DNA from: JASHUC01 sp963849095
GTDB taxonomy: Bacteria > Pseudomonadota > Gammaproteobacteria > Steroidobacterales > Steroidobacteraceae
Length of the DNA: 64,000 bases
Direction: 5' to 3'
Assembly (NCBI GenBank): GCA_963849095.1
Contig: CAWKGA010000009.1
Coordinates: forward strand, 1-64,000
This document shows positions 24,764-36,437 of the stretch, piece by piece. Position 1 is the stretch's first letter; every line of letters starts with the position of its first letter. The translations under genes and the position numbers were made by a program. The notes below the pieces were generated by a model. The model was not told where the DNA came from. It made no database searches and saw nothing but the letters and a program-made list of their open reading frames with translations.

Positions 24764-25777
24764 ATGGACCCGGAACCGCTCGTCGTCGCAACACCCAGGG
24801 GACTGTACTGTCCGCCCGGCGACTTCTACATCGATCCCGCGCGGGCGGTGCAGACCGCCGTGATCACGCACGGCCACGGCGATCACCTGCGTCCGGGCCA
24901 CGCGCGTTACATTCTCGCACGTCCTGGGCTCGGCATCGCCCGCACGCGCCTGCCTGGCAAACCCGATATCCTGGCGGTCGAGCATGGCGCTGTCGTCACC
25001 CTCGGCGCCGCCACCGTCTCGCTGCATCCTGCCGGTCACATCCTCGGCTCCGCGCAGGTCCGCATCGAGCACCAGGGGCGCGTCTGGGTGGTCTCCGGCG
25101 ACTACAAGCGCCAGCCGGACCCGACCTGCGCGGCCTTCGAGCCGCTCCCCTGCGATGTCTTCATCAGCGAGGCCACCTTCGCCTTGCCCAACTACCGCTG
25201 GCCGCCGGTCGCCGCCGTGATCGAGGAGATCCTCACCTGGTGGCAGGCGAATCGCGACCGCGGCCTCGCCTCGGTGCTCTATTGCTACGCGCTCGGCAAG
25301 GCGCAGCGGCTTCTCGCCGAGCTCTCGGCCTTCACGACGGAGCCGGTCTACCTGCATGGTTCGATGGGGGAGCTCGTCGAGGTCTATCGCGACGCCGGCA
25401 TCGCATTGCCGCCCACGCGGTCCGCAACGCCGCGACGAAAGGAGGACCTGGGAGGCGCGCTCGTACTGGCGCCGCCAAGCGCGGCGGGGACCTCCTGGAT
25501 ACGGTGCGTGGGGGAGCACTCGAGTGGATTCTGCTCGGGCTGGATGCAGACGCGCGGGCCGCCCCACGGATGCGATCGTGGCTTCGTCCTCTCCGATCAC
25601 GCGGACTGGCCCGCGCTCGTCGAGACCTGCCTGGAAACGGCGGCGCGCCGCGTGCTCCTCATGCATGGGCGCTCCGACGCCCTCGCGCAACACCTCACCG
25701 AGCAGGGCGTCGATGCGAGCGCCCTGCAGCGCCCGGGCCTCGCGGGCACGGCGGCGGGCGCTGCGCGCGCTCGGTGA
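24764..25777 (+). CDS. MBL-fold (ligase-associated-type) DNA exonuclease-like protein
   Basis: 337 residues. The metallo-beta-lactamase motif is THGHGDHLRPGH (residues ~43-54); HPAGHILGSAQV, VVSGDYKRQPDPTC and FVLSDHADWPALV supply the further metal and beta-CASP ligands. It matches the family called ligase-associated exonuclease, normally encoded with an ATP-dependent DNA ligase and a Lhr-type helicase. Neither partner is here; the next gene is a GGDEF-EAL protein. ATG 24764 (MDPEPLVVAT) is preferred over the earlier Met at 24734. The first 11 residues of the longer form are basic and unlike the family. Confidence 0.82.
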   Translation: MDPEPLVVATPRGLYCPPGDFYIDPARAVQTAVITHGHGDHLRPGHARYILARPGLGIARTRLPGKPDILAVEHGAVVTLGAATVSLHPAGHILGSAQVRIEHQGRVWVVSGDYKRQPDPTCAAFEPLPCDVFISEATFALPNYRWPPVAAVIEEILTWWQANRDRGLASVLYCYALGKAQRLLAELSAFTTEPVYLHGSMGELVEVYRDAGIALPPTRSATPRRKEDLGGALVLAPPSAAGTSWIRCVGEHSSGFCSGWMQTRGPPHGCDRGFVLSDHADWPALVETCLETAARRVLLMHGRSDALAQHLTEQGVDASALQRPGLAGTAAGAARAR

Positions 25778-25795
25778 GCTGCGGGCCGGCCGGCC

Positions 25796-27652
25796 TTAAG
25801 TGCCCGTCGCGGTGAGGGCCCCGATCTCGAACTCACCGGACTGCGCAGAATCGTCGGTGAGGTTCAGCGGGAGCCCCGAGAGGAGCTTCAAGCACTGCGG
25901 AGCCGACGCCGGCTTTGCGAACAGGTAGCCCTGGGCGAGACCGCAGCCGAGCTGACGCAGCTTCTCGAGCTGCTGCCATCCCTCGATTCCTTCGGCCACG
26001 ACCTTGATATTGAGATGGCGCGCGATGGCGATGATAGCCCCGACGATCGCAAGATCGCTCATGTCCGTCACCAGGTCGCGCACGAAGCTCCGATCGATCT
26101 TCAGGTAGTCGACGCGCCATTGCTTGAGATAGCCGAGACTCGAGTAGCCGGTCCCGAAGTCGTCTATGGCGATGCTCACGCCGAGATCCCGCAGCTGCGA
26201 GATCGCATCCCGGCGCGCCCCCTCCCCGCGCAGCTCGCGGCGCTCGAACATCGCGCTCTCGGTGAGCTCGAGCTGCAGTAGCTCGGGACTGACACCGTGC
26301 TCCCGCGTCAGCGCGACGATCCTGTCGCGGAGATTGGAGCGCTGGAGCTGTACGGCGGAGATGTTGACGGCGACAGGTACGGGCATACCCCCCTCCCGCT
26401 GCCAGTAGCACACGTCCCGCAGTACCCGCTGCAGCACGAACTCCCCGACCGGCACGATGAGGCCGGTCTCCTCGGCAATGTCGATGAAACGCCCCGGCAG
26501 GATGTACCCCTGCGTCGGATGCTTCCAGCGCAGCAGCGCCTCGAGCCCCATCACCCGGTTCGATGCGATATCGATGATGGGCTGATAATGCACGTCGAGC
26601 TGGTCGCGCGCGAGCGCGCCACGGAGGCTCGCCTCGATCGCCACGCGCTCGCGGATCTTGCGCGCCATGATGGGGCTGAAGAGCTGGAAATTATTGCGCC
26701 CGCGGTCCTTCGCTTGGTACATCGCGGTATCGGAGTACCGCAGCAGCTCGCCCATGTCCGCACCGTCCCGCGGATAGAGGCTGACTCCGATGCTCACCGT
26801 CGCGGTGAGCGGACGGCCGTCGACGATGACGGGAGCGCCGAGCGCTTCATTGATGCGCGCGGCCATCTCGCTGATGAGCTCGGTACGCTCGACGGACTCG
26901 AGGACCACGACGAACTCATCGCCGCCCATGCGCACCACGATGTCTTGCTCGCGGACGGTCGCGCGCACGCGCTCCGCCACCGTCTTCAGCAGCTTGTCGC
27001 CGGTCTCGTGTCCGCGCGAATCATTGATGTCCTTGAACCGATCGAGGTCGAGGAACAGGACGGCGAGCATCGTGCCGGTCCGCTTCGCCTCCTCGATGGC
27101 GCCGGGCAGGCGGTGCGCGAGGTAGAGGCGGTTCGGCAGGCCCGTCAGCTGGTCGTGATGGGCGAGATGATCGAGGCGCTGCTGCTTCTCGAGCAGCTGC
27201 GACTCGATCTTTCGCTTCAGCGTCACGTCGCTCGCGGTGAATGCGATCACGGCGCGCCCATCGAGAGTCAGCCGGTGGCCGGTCGCCTCGATCTCGCGCA
27301 AGACTCCGCTCTTGCACCGCTGCTGTAGCGGCAGCGGTGCGCGCGGATCGCGGTCGCGGAGCTTCGCGGCCAGCGCGTCCGGGTCCGATCCTTCGTCCTG
27401 GAAGATCTGAGTGAGCGTGAGCGGTCGCAGTTCGGCGAGGGCATAGCCGAGCGCCCGCAGGAACGCTGGATTGGCGTCGATGATGCGCAGACTCGCGAGG
27501 TCCGCGATGACCATGGCGTTCGGCGACTGCTCGATCACCGCACGGTAGCGCGCGTCACGGATGCCTCCGGCCCGGCGGGCTCGCAGCCGGAACGCCGCAC
27601 CGGCGAATACTGCCAGCACCAGCGCGCCGAGCAGGGTGACGATCAGTGGCAT
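25796..27652 (-). CDS. PAS-GGDEF-EAL cyclic-di-GMP turnover protein
   Basis: 618 residues: one N-terminal membrane helix (LIVTLLGALVLAVFAGAAF), a PAS domain (YRAVIEQSPNAMVIADLASL), GGDEF with an intact active site (RMGGDEFVVV) and EAL with GLEALLRWKHP, ELTESAMFE, DDFGTGYSSLGYLK, DYLKIDRSF and VAEGIEGWQQL. Both synthesis and hydrolysis residues appear intact, so net activity cannot be told from sequence. ATG 27652. It is monocistronic and convergent with the MBL gene. Confidence 0.92.
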   Translation of the reverse strand: MPLIVTLLGALVLAVFAGAAFRLRARRAGGIRDARYRAVIEQSPNAMVIADLASLRIIDANPAFLRALGYALAELRPLTLTQIFQDEGSDPDALAAKLRDRDPRAPLPLQQRCKSGVLREIEATGHRLTLDGRAVIAFTASDVTLKRKIESQLLEKQQRLDHLAHHDQLTGLPNRLYLAHRLPGAIEEAKRTGTMLAVLFLDLDRFKDINDSRGHETGDKLLKTVAERVRATVREQDIVVRMGGDEFVVVLESVERTELISEMAARINEALGAPVIVDGRPLTATVSIGVSLYPRDGADMGELLRYSDTAMYQAKDRGRNNFQLFSPIMARKIRERVAIEASLRGALARDQLDVHYQPIIDIASNRVMGLEALLRWKHPTQGYILPGRFIDIAEETGLIVPVGEFVLQRVLRDVCYWQREGGMPVPVAVNISAVQLQRSNLRDRIVALTREHGVSPELLQLELTESAMFERRELRGEGARRDAISQLRDLGVSIAIDDFGTGYSSLGYLKQWRVDYLKIDRSFVRDLVTDMSDLAIVGAIIAIARHLNIKVVAEGIEGWQQLEKLRQLGCGLAQGYLFAKPASAPQCLKLLSGLPLNLTDDSAQSGEFEIGALTATGT

Positions 27653-27997
27653 GTGGCCGCGCTCCGCGTCATCCGAAGCCGATGGAAGCTCTCGCCGATC
27701 GACTCGCGCATTGCCGGAACCATCTCCCCTACCCCGTTCGTCGCCCGCGGCCGTGCGCTGCGGGTCATTGATTACTCAATAGGAGTGTGACCCGGAGTTC
27801 CGCACCGCGTCATGGGCGCGGCGCACAATTTCGAGGCAAGCACGACTTTGGGCGGCGGCGTGAGCCTGGCAGGAACCGCGGATCCTCGGATCCGGCTGGC
27901 AGCATGCAACATTATGTCCATCCAACTGTCACGTCACAGCTCTATATGCCTTAACAGCAAGGAGTCGGGTGGTCGAACCGGGATAAGGCGGGTCGCG
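27653..27997. other. Divergent intergenic region
   Basis: About 345 nt between the GGDEF-EAL gene (minus) and the tiny exported-protein gene (plus). It must contain both promoters, but I cannot fix -35/-10 pairs with confidence. No RNA gene seen. Confidence 0.4.
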
Positions 27998-28174
27998 ATG
28001 AAAGCCAAAGCGTATCTGGCGCAAGCGATGGCGCTTGCGTGTCTGGTGGGCATGCAGCAGCAGGCCCATGCAGCAAGCTGTCCCTCCACGACGCTGTGCC
28101 TCGATGACACGGTGACTTACAACGGGTCCTCCGATCAGGTTCTGACGTACGGCAATCCGACGAACGCGCAATGA
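27998..28174 (+). CDS. Very small exported protein (58 aa)
   Basis: MKAKAYLAQAMALACLVGMQ ... AHAA is a good Sec signal peptide. The predicted mature part is only about 34 residues (SCPSTTLCLDDTVTYNGSSD and QVLTYGNPTNAQ), with two cysteines that could form one disulfide. It could be a true secreted peptide or the 5' end of a larger exported protein cut by an early stop. It ends 30 nt before the rRNA-operon terminator, tail to tail with the operon. Confidence 0.5.
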   Translation: MKAKAYLAQAMALACLVGMQQQAHAASCPSTTLCLDDTVTYNGSSDQVLTYGNPTNAQ

Positions 28175-28203
28175 TCGGCCGGTCGAGGCCGAGGGCCTAA
28201 ATG

Positions 28204-28242
28204 AAAAACGCCCCTGAAGTCTCGCGACCTCAGAGGCGTTTT
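28204..28242 (-). terminator. Rho-independent terminator of the rRNA operon
   Basis: On the minus strand an ACGCC...GGCGT stem of about 14 bp, closed by a GCGA tetraloop, is followed by a run of T. It lies about 10 nt after the 3' end of 5S rRNA. The A-rich opposite side could also serve the plus-strand exported-protein gene. Confidence 0.9.
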
Positions 28243-28250
28243 GGTTTGAG

Positions 28251-28369
28251 AGCCTGGCAGTGACCTACTCTCGCATGGCTTGCGGCCACACTACCATCGG
28301 CGCAGAGCGTTTTCACTTCCGAGTTCGGAATGGGATCGGGTGGTTCCCGCTCGCTATGGCCGCCAGGCA
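28251..28369 (-). rRNA. rrf: 5S ribosomal RNA
   Basis: The minus strand starts TGCCTGGCGGCCATAGCGAG and ends with the pairing TGCCAGGC. It keeps the loop A/helix III text CCGAACTCGGAAGTGAAAAC and GATGGTAGTGTGG. About 119 nt, normal length. Ends are approximate to a few nt. Confidence 0.97.
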
Positions 28370-28570
28370 AACTGTTTGAGATCGATGCGCCGGGGCTTGC
28401 GCCCCGGCTCACCGTTCTCCAATCCGGTTCGTTCTCTGTTTCGACGCTGTCGCGTTCGCGATGGATCGCTCCATCGGCATCAATCCTCTCGTGGATCAAA
28501 CCACTTGAGGTTATATGGTCAAGCCTCACGGGCAATTAGTACTGGTTAGCTGAAGCCATTACTGGCCGTA

Positions 28571-28605
<35 letters not shown>

Positions 28606-28649
28606 CCCTTCAGGGGAGTCGAGCTCCCAGGGAGATCTCATCTTGGGGG

Positions 28650-28685
<36 letters not shown>

Positions 28686-28741
28686 TCCGCACATAGCTAC
28701 CCGGCAGTGCCACTGGCGTGACAACCGGAACACCAGAGGTG

Positions 28742-28776
<35 letters not shown>

Positions 28777-28832
28777 ACCCTCAAATCTCCAACGGCTACG
28801 GAAGATAGGGACCAAACTGTCTCACGACGTTT

Positions 28833-28886
<54 letters not shown>

Positions 28887-28890
28887 GCTA

Positions 28891-28933
<43 letters not shown>

Positions 28934-28959
28934 TCCGTCGATGTGGACTCTTGGGAGGA

Positions 28960-29033
<74 letters not shown>

Positions 29034-29137
29034 TGACCTGCTTTCGCACCTGCTCGACTTGTCAGTCTCGCAGTCAAGCACGCTTGTGCCATTGCACTCT
29101 ATGCGCGATGACCGACCGCGCTGAGCGTACCATTGCA

Positions 29138-29179
<42 letters not shown>

Positions 29180-29468
29180 ACCCACCATACAGTGTTCCCA
29201 GCCCGGATAACGGGCCTAGGTTAGAACTCCGAACTTATTAGGGTGGTATTTCAACGTTGCCTCCACAAGAGCTAGCGCCCTCGCTTCAAAGGCTCCCACC
29301 TATCCTACACAAACAAGGTCAGAGTTCAGTGCAAAGCTGTAGTAAAGGTTCACGGGGTCTTTCCGTCTTTCCGCAGCTACGCCGCATCTTCACAGCGATT
29401 TCAACTTCACTGAGTCTCGGGTCGAGACAGTGTGGCCAGCGTTACGCCATTCGTGCAGGTCGGAACTT

Positions 29469-30629
<1,161 letters not shown>

Positions 30630-30715
30630 CAGGAGCTTCGCCTTGCGGCTGACCCCATCAATTAACCTTCCGGCACCGGGCAGGCGTCAGACCCTATACA
30701 TCCACTTTCGTGTTC

Positions 30716-30746
<31 letters not shown>

Positions 30747-31412
30747 AGCCACCTATTACCTGTGACCTCTCCCAGCTTCCAGAGTAAATCCGGTCACCAG
30801 AGGAGGCATACCTTCTCCCGAAGTTACGGTATCAATTTGCAGAGTTCCTTAACCCGAGTTCTCTCAAGCGCCTCAGGAGATTATCTCCTCACCCACCAGT
30901 GTCGGTTTACGGTACGGTCAATTCCAACCTGAAGCTTAGAGGCTTTTCCCGGAAGCGTGGCGTCGATCACTTCGGAGACCGAAGTCTCCTCGTACTCAGT
31001 TCTCGGTGTTGAATGACCCTCCGGATTTTCCAGGAAGATCCACCTACGGCCTTGAACGGCACTACTGCCGCTGATCTAGCCTTCTCCGTCACCCCATCGC
31101 AGTTGGAATCGGTGCAGGAATATTAACCTGCTTTCCATCGACTACACCTTTCGGTCTCGCCTTAGGAACCGACTCACCCTCAGCCGATTAACGTGGCTCA
31201 GGAAACCTTGGGTTTTCGGCGAGCGGGTTTTTCACCCGCTTTAACGTTACTCATGTCAGCATTCGCACTTCTCATACCTCCAGCATGCCTCGCAGCACAC
31301 CTTCGCAGGCTTAGAGAACGCTCCCCTACCGCGTGATCGATCCGAAGATCGTCCACACCCATAGCTTCGGTGCTCGGCTTAGCCCCGTTAAATCTTCCGC
31401 GCGAGCCGACTA

Positions 31413-31476
<64 letters not shown>

Positions 31477-32640
31477 ATGCCTTCTCACATCGTTTACCAC
31501 TTAGCCGAAACTTTGGGACCTTAGCTGATGGTCTGGGTTGTTGCCCTTTTCACGACGGACGTTAGCACCCGCCGTGTGTCTCCCGAGTATTACTTCAGGG
31601 TATTCGGAGTTTGCATGGGGTCGGTAGGCCGAGATGGCCCCCTTCTCCAAACAGTGCTCTACCCCCCTGAGTATTGACTCGAGGCGCTACCTAAATAGCT
31701 TTCGGGGAGAACCAGCTATCGCCAGCCTTGATTAGCCTTTCACTCCTATCCACACCTCATCGACGCACTATTGCAACAGTGGTTCGTTCGGACCTCCAGC
31801 CAGTGTTACCTGGCCTTCATCCTGGACATGGATAGATCGACTGGCTTCGGGTCTATTCCCAGCGACTGAATCGCCCTTTTGAGACTCGGTTTCCCTACGG
31901 CTCCCCTATTCGGTTAGCCTCGCCACTGAAAATAACTCGCTGACCCATTATACAAAAGGTACGCCGTCACCCCTTGCGGGGCTCCGACTGCTTGTACGCA
32001 CACGGTTTCAGGTTCTATTTCACTCCCCTCACCGGGGTTCTTTTCGCCTTTCCCTCACGGTACTGGTTCACTATCGGTCGGTAGAGAGTATTTAGCCTTC
32101 GAGGATGGTCCCCCGATGTTCAGACAAGATTGCACGTGTCTCGTCCTACTCTTCGTTGCTCACGGGCTCGTGCTTTCGTGTACGGGGCTATCACCCGCTA
32201 TGGCCGGACTTTCCAGACCGTTCCACTAACACTCACCCGATTACCGCAACTGGGCTGTTCCCCGTTCGCTCGCCGCTACTGAGGGAATCTCGGTTGATTT
32301 CTTTTCCTCCGGGTACTGAGATGTTTCAATTCCCCGGGTTCGCTTCGCACACCTATGAATTCAGTGCGCGATACCGCTTGCGCGGTGGGTTTCCCCATTC
32401 GGACATCGCCGGATCAAAGCTTGTTTGCCAGCTCCCCGACGCTTATCGCAGGCTACCACGTCCTTCATCGCCTTCTACCGCCAAGGCATCCGCCGTGTGC
32501 GCTTACTCGCTTGACCATATAACCCCAAGGAGTTTGGGGATATGGAGCTGATTCACATTGCGAACGCGACATTTTCAAGCTACTCGAAACTAAACAAACA
32601 TTTCGCTTGAAAACTTAGCGTCAAAACAAAAAACTTTCCG

Positions 32641-32655
32641 GATTGTTAAAGAGCA
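32641..32655 (-). promoter_or_regulatory. boxA antitermination site ahead of 23S
   Basis: The minus strand reads TGCTCTTTAACAATC, matching boxA (TGCTCTTTAACA). It lies in the spacer between tRNA-Ala and 23S, where the Nus-factor complex loads. Confidence 0.85.
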
Positions 32656-32777
32656 CGCGATGCCCCAATGGCGCCGCGCGATCACGCGAACCCTTAGGAC
32701 GGCGCCAGAGGCGCCGCAGTCAAGGGCTCGGGTCATCACGCGCGGATGCGGCATCTCACGGGCGGCAGCGGTGAGCG

Positions 32778-32853
32778 TGGTGGAGCCAGCCGGGATCGAA
32801 CCGGCGACCTTCTGGTTGCAAACCAGACGCTCTCCCAGCTGAGCTATGGCCCC
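32778..32853 (-). tRNA. alaT: tRNA-Ala (anticodon UGC)
   Basis: Minus-strand cloverleaf: 5' GGGGCCATAGCTCAGCTGGG, anticodon arm CTGGTTTGCAACCAG with TGC, T arm GGTTCGATCC, encoded CCA. 76 nt, in the 16S-23S spacer after tRNA-Ile as in most gammaproteobacterial operons. Confidence 0.97.
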
Positions 32854-32923
32854 TCCCTGATCCCGCGCGCCGCGCCTCAAAAAAAAGCACGATGCGCCGT
32901 CGCGCCGAAGTCAGCGCGCCGCT

Positions 32924-33000
<77 letters not shown>

Positions 33001-33116
33001 AATTCTGCAGCCTCACGTTCGATAGAGCTCGACGGGCCGCCGCCCACATCTCGAGCAGGTAACTTGTGCTGGGAACTCGCGCCTCGCTTCGGAGGCACTA
33101 CTACTGCTTACTCTTG

Positions 33117-34652
<1,536 letters not shown>

Positions 34653-34770
34653 AAGATATTGAGCTTCAAGCAACTGAGCATCCAAAGGCCCAACTACTGC
34701 TGGACATTTTGGTCACTCGGTCATCAGCCTCTTTAGGCTTGACGCGAGTCCCCACACAAATTACCTGCCG

Positions 34771-34785
34771 AACTATTAAAGAGCA
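34771..34785 (-). promoter_or_regulatory. boxA antitermination site in the rRNA leader
   Basis: The minus strand reads TGCTCTTTAATAGTT, a one-base variant of boxA, about 120 nt upstream of 16S and downstream of both promoters. Confidence 0.8.
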
Positions 34786-34820
34786 CCCCCGGCCGCGGTG
34801 GACCGGGGAAAGGGGGCGGA

Positions 34821-34848
34821 AGTATAGCCCCAGGGGTGCTTCCGTCAA
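34821..34848 (-). promoter_or_regulatory. rRNA operon promoter P2
   Basis: Minus strand: -35 TTGACG (34843-34848), 16-nt spacer, -10 TATACT (34821-34826), then a GC-rich discriminator TCCGCCCCC. The 16-nt spacer and GC discriminator are typical of stringently controlled rrn promoters. Confidence 0.85.
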
Positions 34849-34911
34849 CCTTGATCTCGACCGATTTCCTCACTGCCTGCCGCAGTGCGGCACGGACCGT
34901 GAGGGGCGCGC

Positions 34912-34939
34912 AGTATAGCCGCCGCGAGCAGCTTGTCAA
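34912..34939 (-). promoter_or_regulatory. rRNA operon promoter P1
   Basis: Minus strand: -35 TTGACA (34934-34939), 16-nt spacer, -10 TATACT (34912-34917), followed by the GC-rich discriminator GCGCGCCCC. It lies 91 nt upstream of P2 and has the same spacing and the same -10. Confidence 0.87.
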
Positions 34940-35074
34940 CGCGCCGTAACACGCCCACCCGAGCCTTCCCGGGCCCTGGCCGGGCGGAGCCGGATCCGGA
35001 CTCGGCCGGAGCCCGCGCCCCCGGGGGGACCGGGACCCGGGCGGGGCCGGAGCCTGGGCAGCAGCCGGGGACGG
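34940..35074. other. Extremely GC-rich spacer between tyrS and the rRNA promoters
   Basis: About 135 nt dominated by GGCC/CCGG/CCCGGG words (for example GGGCCCTGGCCGGGCGGAGC). Several overlapping hairpins are possible. It follows the tyrS stop codon in the same direction, so it may end the tyrS transcript or insulate the rrn promoters. No T-run makes it a canonical terminator. Confidence 0.45.
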
Positions 35075-36304
35075 TCAGGCCTTTGCCTGCAGCTTCAGTC
35101 TCGCGAACCGGTGCGAGCCCACCTGGAAGACGTGGTCCGCCCCGGCGGTCAGGGTCAGGGCCCTGTCGGTCACCCGGGCCCCGTCGATTCGCACGGCGCC
35201 CTCCTCTATCTTCCGGTAGCCCTCGGACGTGCTCGCCACCAGCCCCCCCTCCTTGAGGATGTTGGCGAGCCTCAAGCCCGCCGGCTCCACGAGCACCGTC
35301 GTTGCCGGCAGATCGGCCGGAACGCTCTTCTCGCTCACCCGCGCCATGAACTCCCGCTCCGCGCGCTCCGCGGCGGGGCCGTCATGGAAACGCGCGACGA
35401 GCTCGCGGGCGAGCCCGAGCTTCACATCGCGCGGGTTGCGGCCCTCGGCGGTCTCGCGCTTGAGCGCGGCGATCTCCTCGAGCGGCCGGAAGGACAGCAG
35501 CTCGAAGTACCGCCACATCAGCTCGTCCGAGATCCGCATGACCTTGCCGAACATCACGTCGGGGACCTCGGTGATCCCGATGTAGTTGCCGAGCGACTTC
35601 GACATCTTCTCGACGCCGTTCGTGCCCTCGAGCAGGGGCATCGTCATCACGACCTGGGGCTCCTGACCGTACGCCTCCTGCAGCTGGCGCCCGACGAGCA
35701 GGTTGAACTTCTGGTCGGTGCCGCCGAGCTCCACGTCCGCGCGGAGCGCGACGGAGTCATACCCCTGCGCGAGGGGGTAGAGAAACTCGTGGATGGCGAT
35801 CGGCTGGCCGGCCTTGAAGCGCTTCGCAAACTCCTCGCGCTCGAGCATCCGCGCGACGGTGGAGTGCGCTGCGATCCTGACGAAGTCGATCGCCGGCATC
35901 GGCGCGAGCCAGCGCGAGTTGAAGTCGATGCGCGTGCGCTCCGCGTCGAGAATCTTGAACACCTGCTGCTCGTAGGTGCGCGCGTTGGCCTCGACCTGCT
36001 CGCGCGTGAGCGGCGGCCGTGCGGCATTGCGGCCCGAAGGGTCGCCGATCATCCCGGTGAAATCCCCGATCAGGAAAATTACCTCGTGCCCGAGCTGCTG
36101 GAATTGCCGCATCTTGTTGAGCAGCACCGTGTGTCCGAGATGCAGGTCCGGGGCGGTCGGATCGAATCCGGCTTTGACCTTGAGCGGCTTGCCGCGCGCG
36201 AGCTTGCGCAGGAGGTCACGCTCGGTGAGCACTTCCTGCGCTCCGCGCTCGAGCTCCGCCAGTACTGCGGCGGACGGCGCATCAGGGAGGTTCGTCTCGA
36301 TCAT
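35075..36304 (-). CDS. tyrS: Tyrosyl-tRNA synthetase
   Basis: 409 residues; charges tRNA-Tyr in the cytoplasm. The class-I signatures are LHLGHTVLLNKM (HIGH) and VEKMSKSLGNYIG (KMSKS), and the C-terminal S4 RNA-binding domain begins about residue 340 (LRLANILKEGGLVASTSEGY). The HLGH variant and length fit the TyrZ-type bacterial enzyme. ATG 36304 (MIETNLPDAPSA) is the family-like start. tyrS next to an M23 peptidase and an rRNA operon recurs in the Xanthomonas/Pseudomonas group. Confidence 0.96.
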   Translation of the reverse strand: MIETNLPDAPSAAVLAELERGAQEVLTERDLLRKLARGKPLKVKAGFDPTAPDLHLGHTVLLNKMRQFQQLGHEVIFLIGDFTGMIGDPSGRNAARPPLTREQVEANARTYEQQVFKILDAERTRIDFNSRWLAPMPAIDFVRIAAHSTVARMLEREEFAKRFKAGQPIAIHEFLYPLAQGYDSVALRADVELGGTDQKFNLLVGRQLQEAYGQEPQVVMTMPLLEGTNGVEKMSKSLGNYIGITEVPDVMFGKVMRISDELMWRYFELLSFRPLEEIAALKRETAEGRNPRDVKLGLARELVARFHDGPAAERAEREFMARVSEKSVPADLPATTVLVEPAGLRLANILKEGGLVASTSEGYRKIEEGAVRIDGARVTDRALTLTAGADHVFQVGSHRFARLKLQAKA

Positions 36305-36437
36305 GTGAAGCGGGCGGATTCTCGAGGCCGGAGCCCATACCGGACCACACTCTACCGGTCTCGCGTACCTGCGTGCCAGCTCACAGCGGAGCCCGTGCGA
36401 GTTGACCTCTGCGCTGCGACTCAAGTACGTTCCCTCG

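Noticed and set aside
24764..27652. Anti-phage defence island around the MBL nuclease
   Set aside because: Neighbours are metabolic and c-di-GMP genes; no recognised defence partner.
32105..32551. 148-codon ORF inside 23S rRNA, plus others within 16S/23S
   Set aside because: Sequence is conserved rRNA read on the antisense strand; such frames are annotation artefacts.
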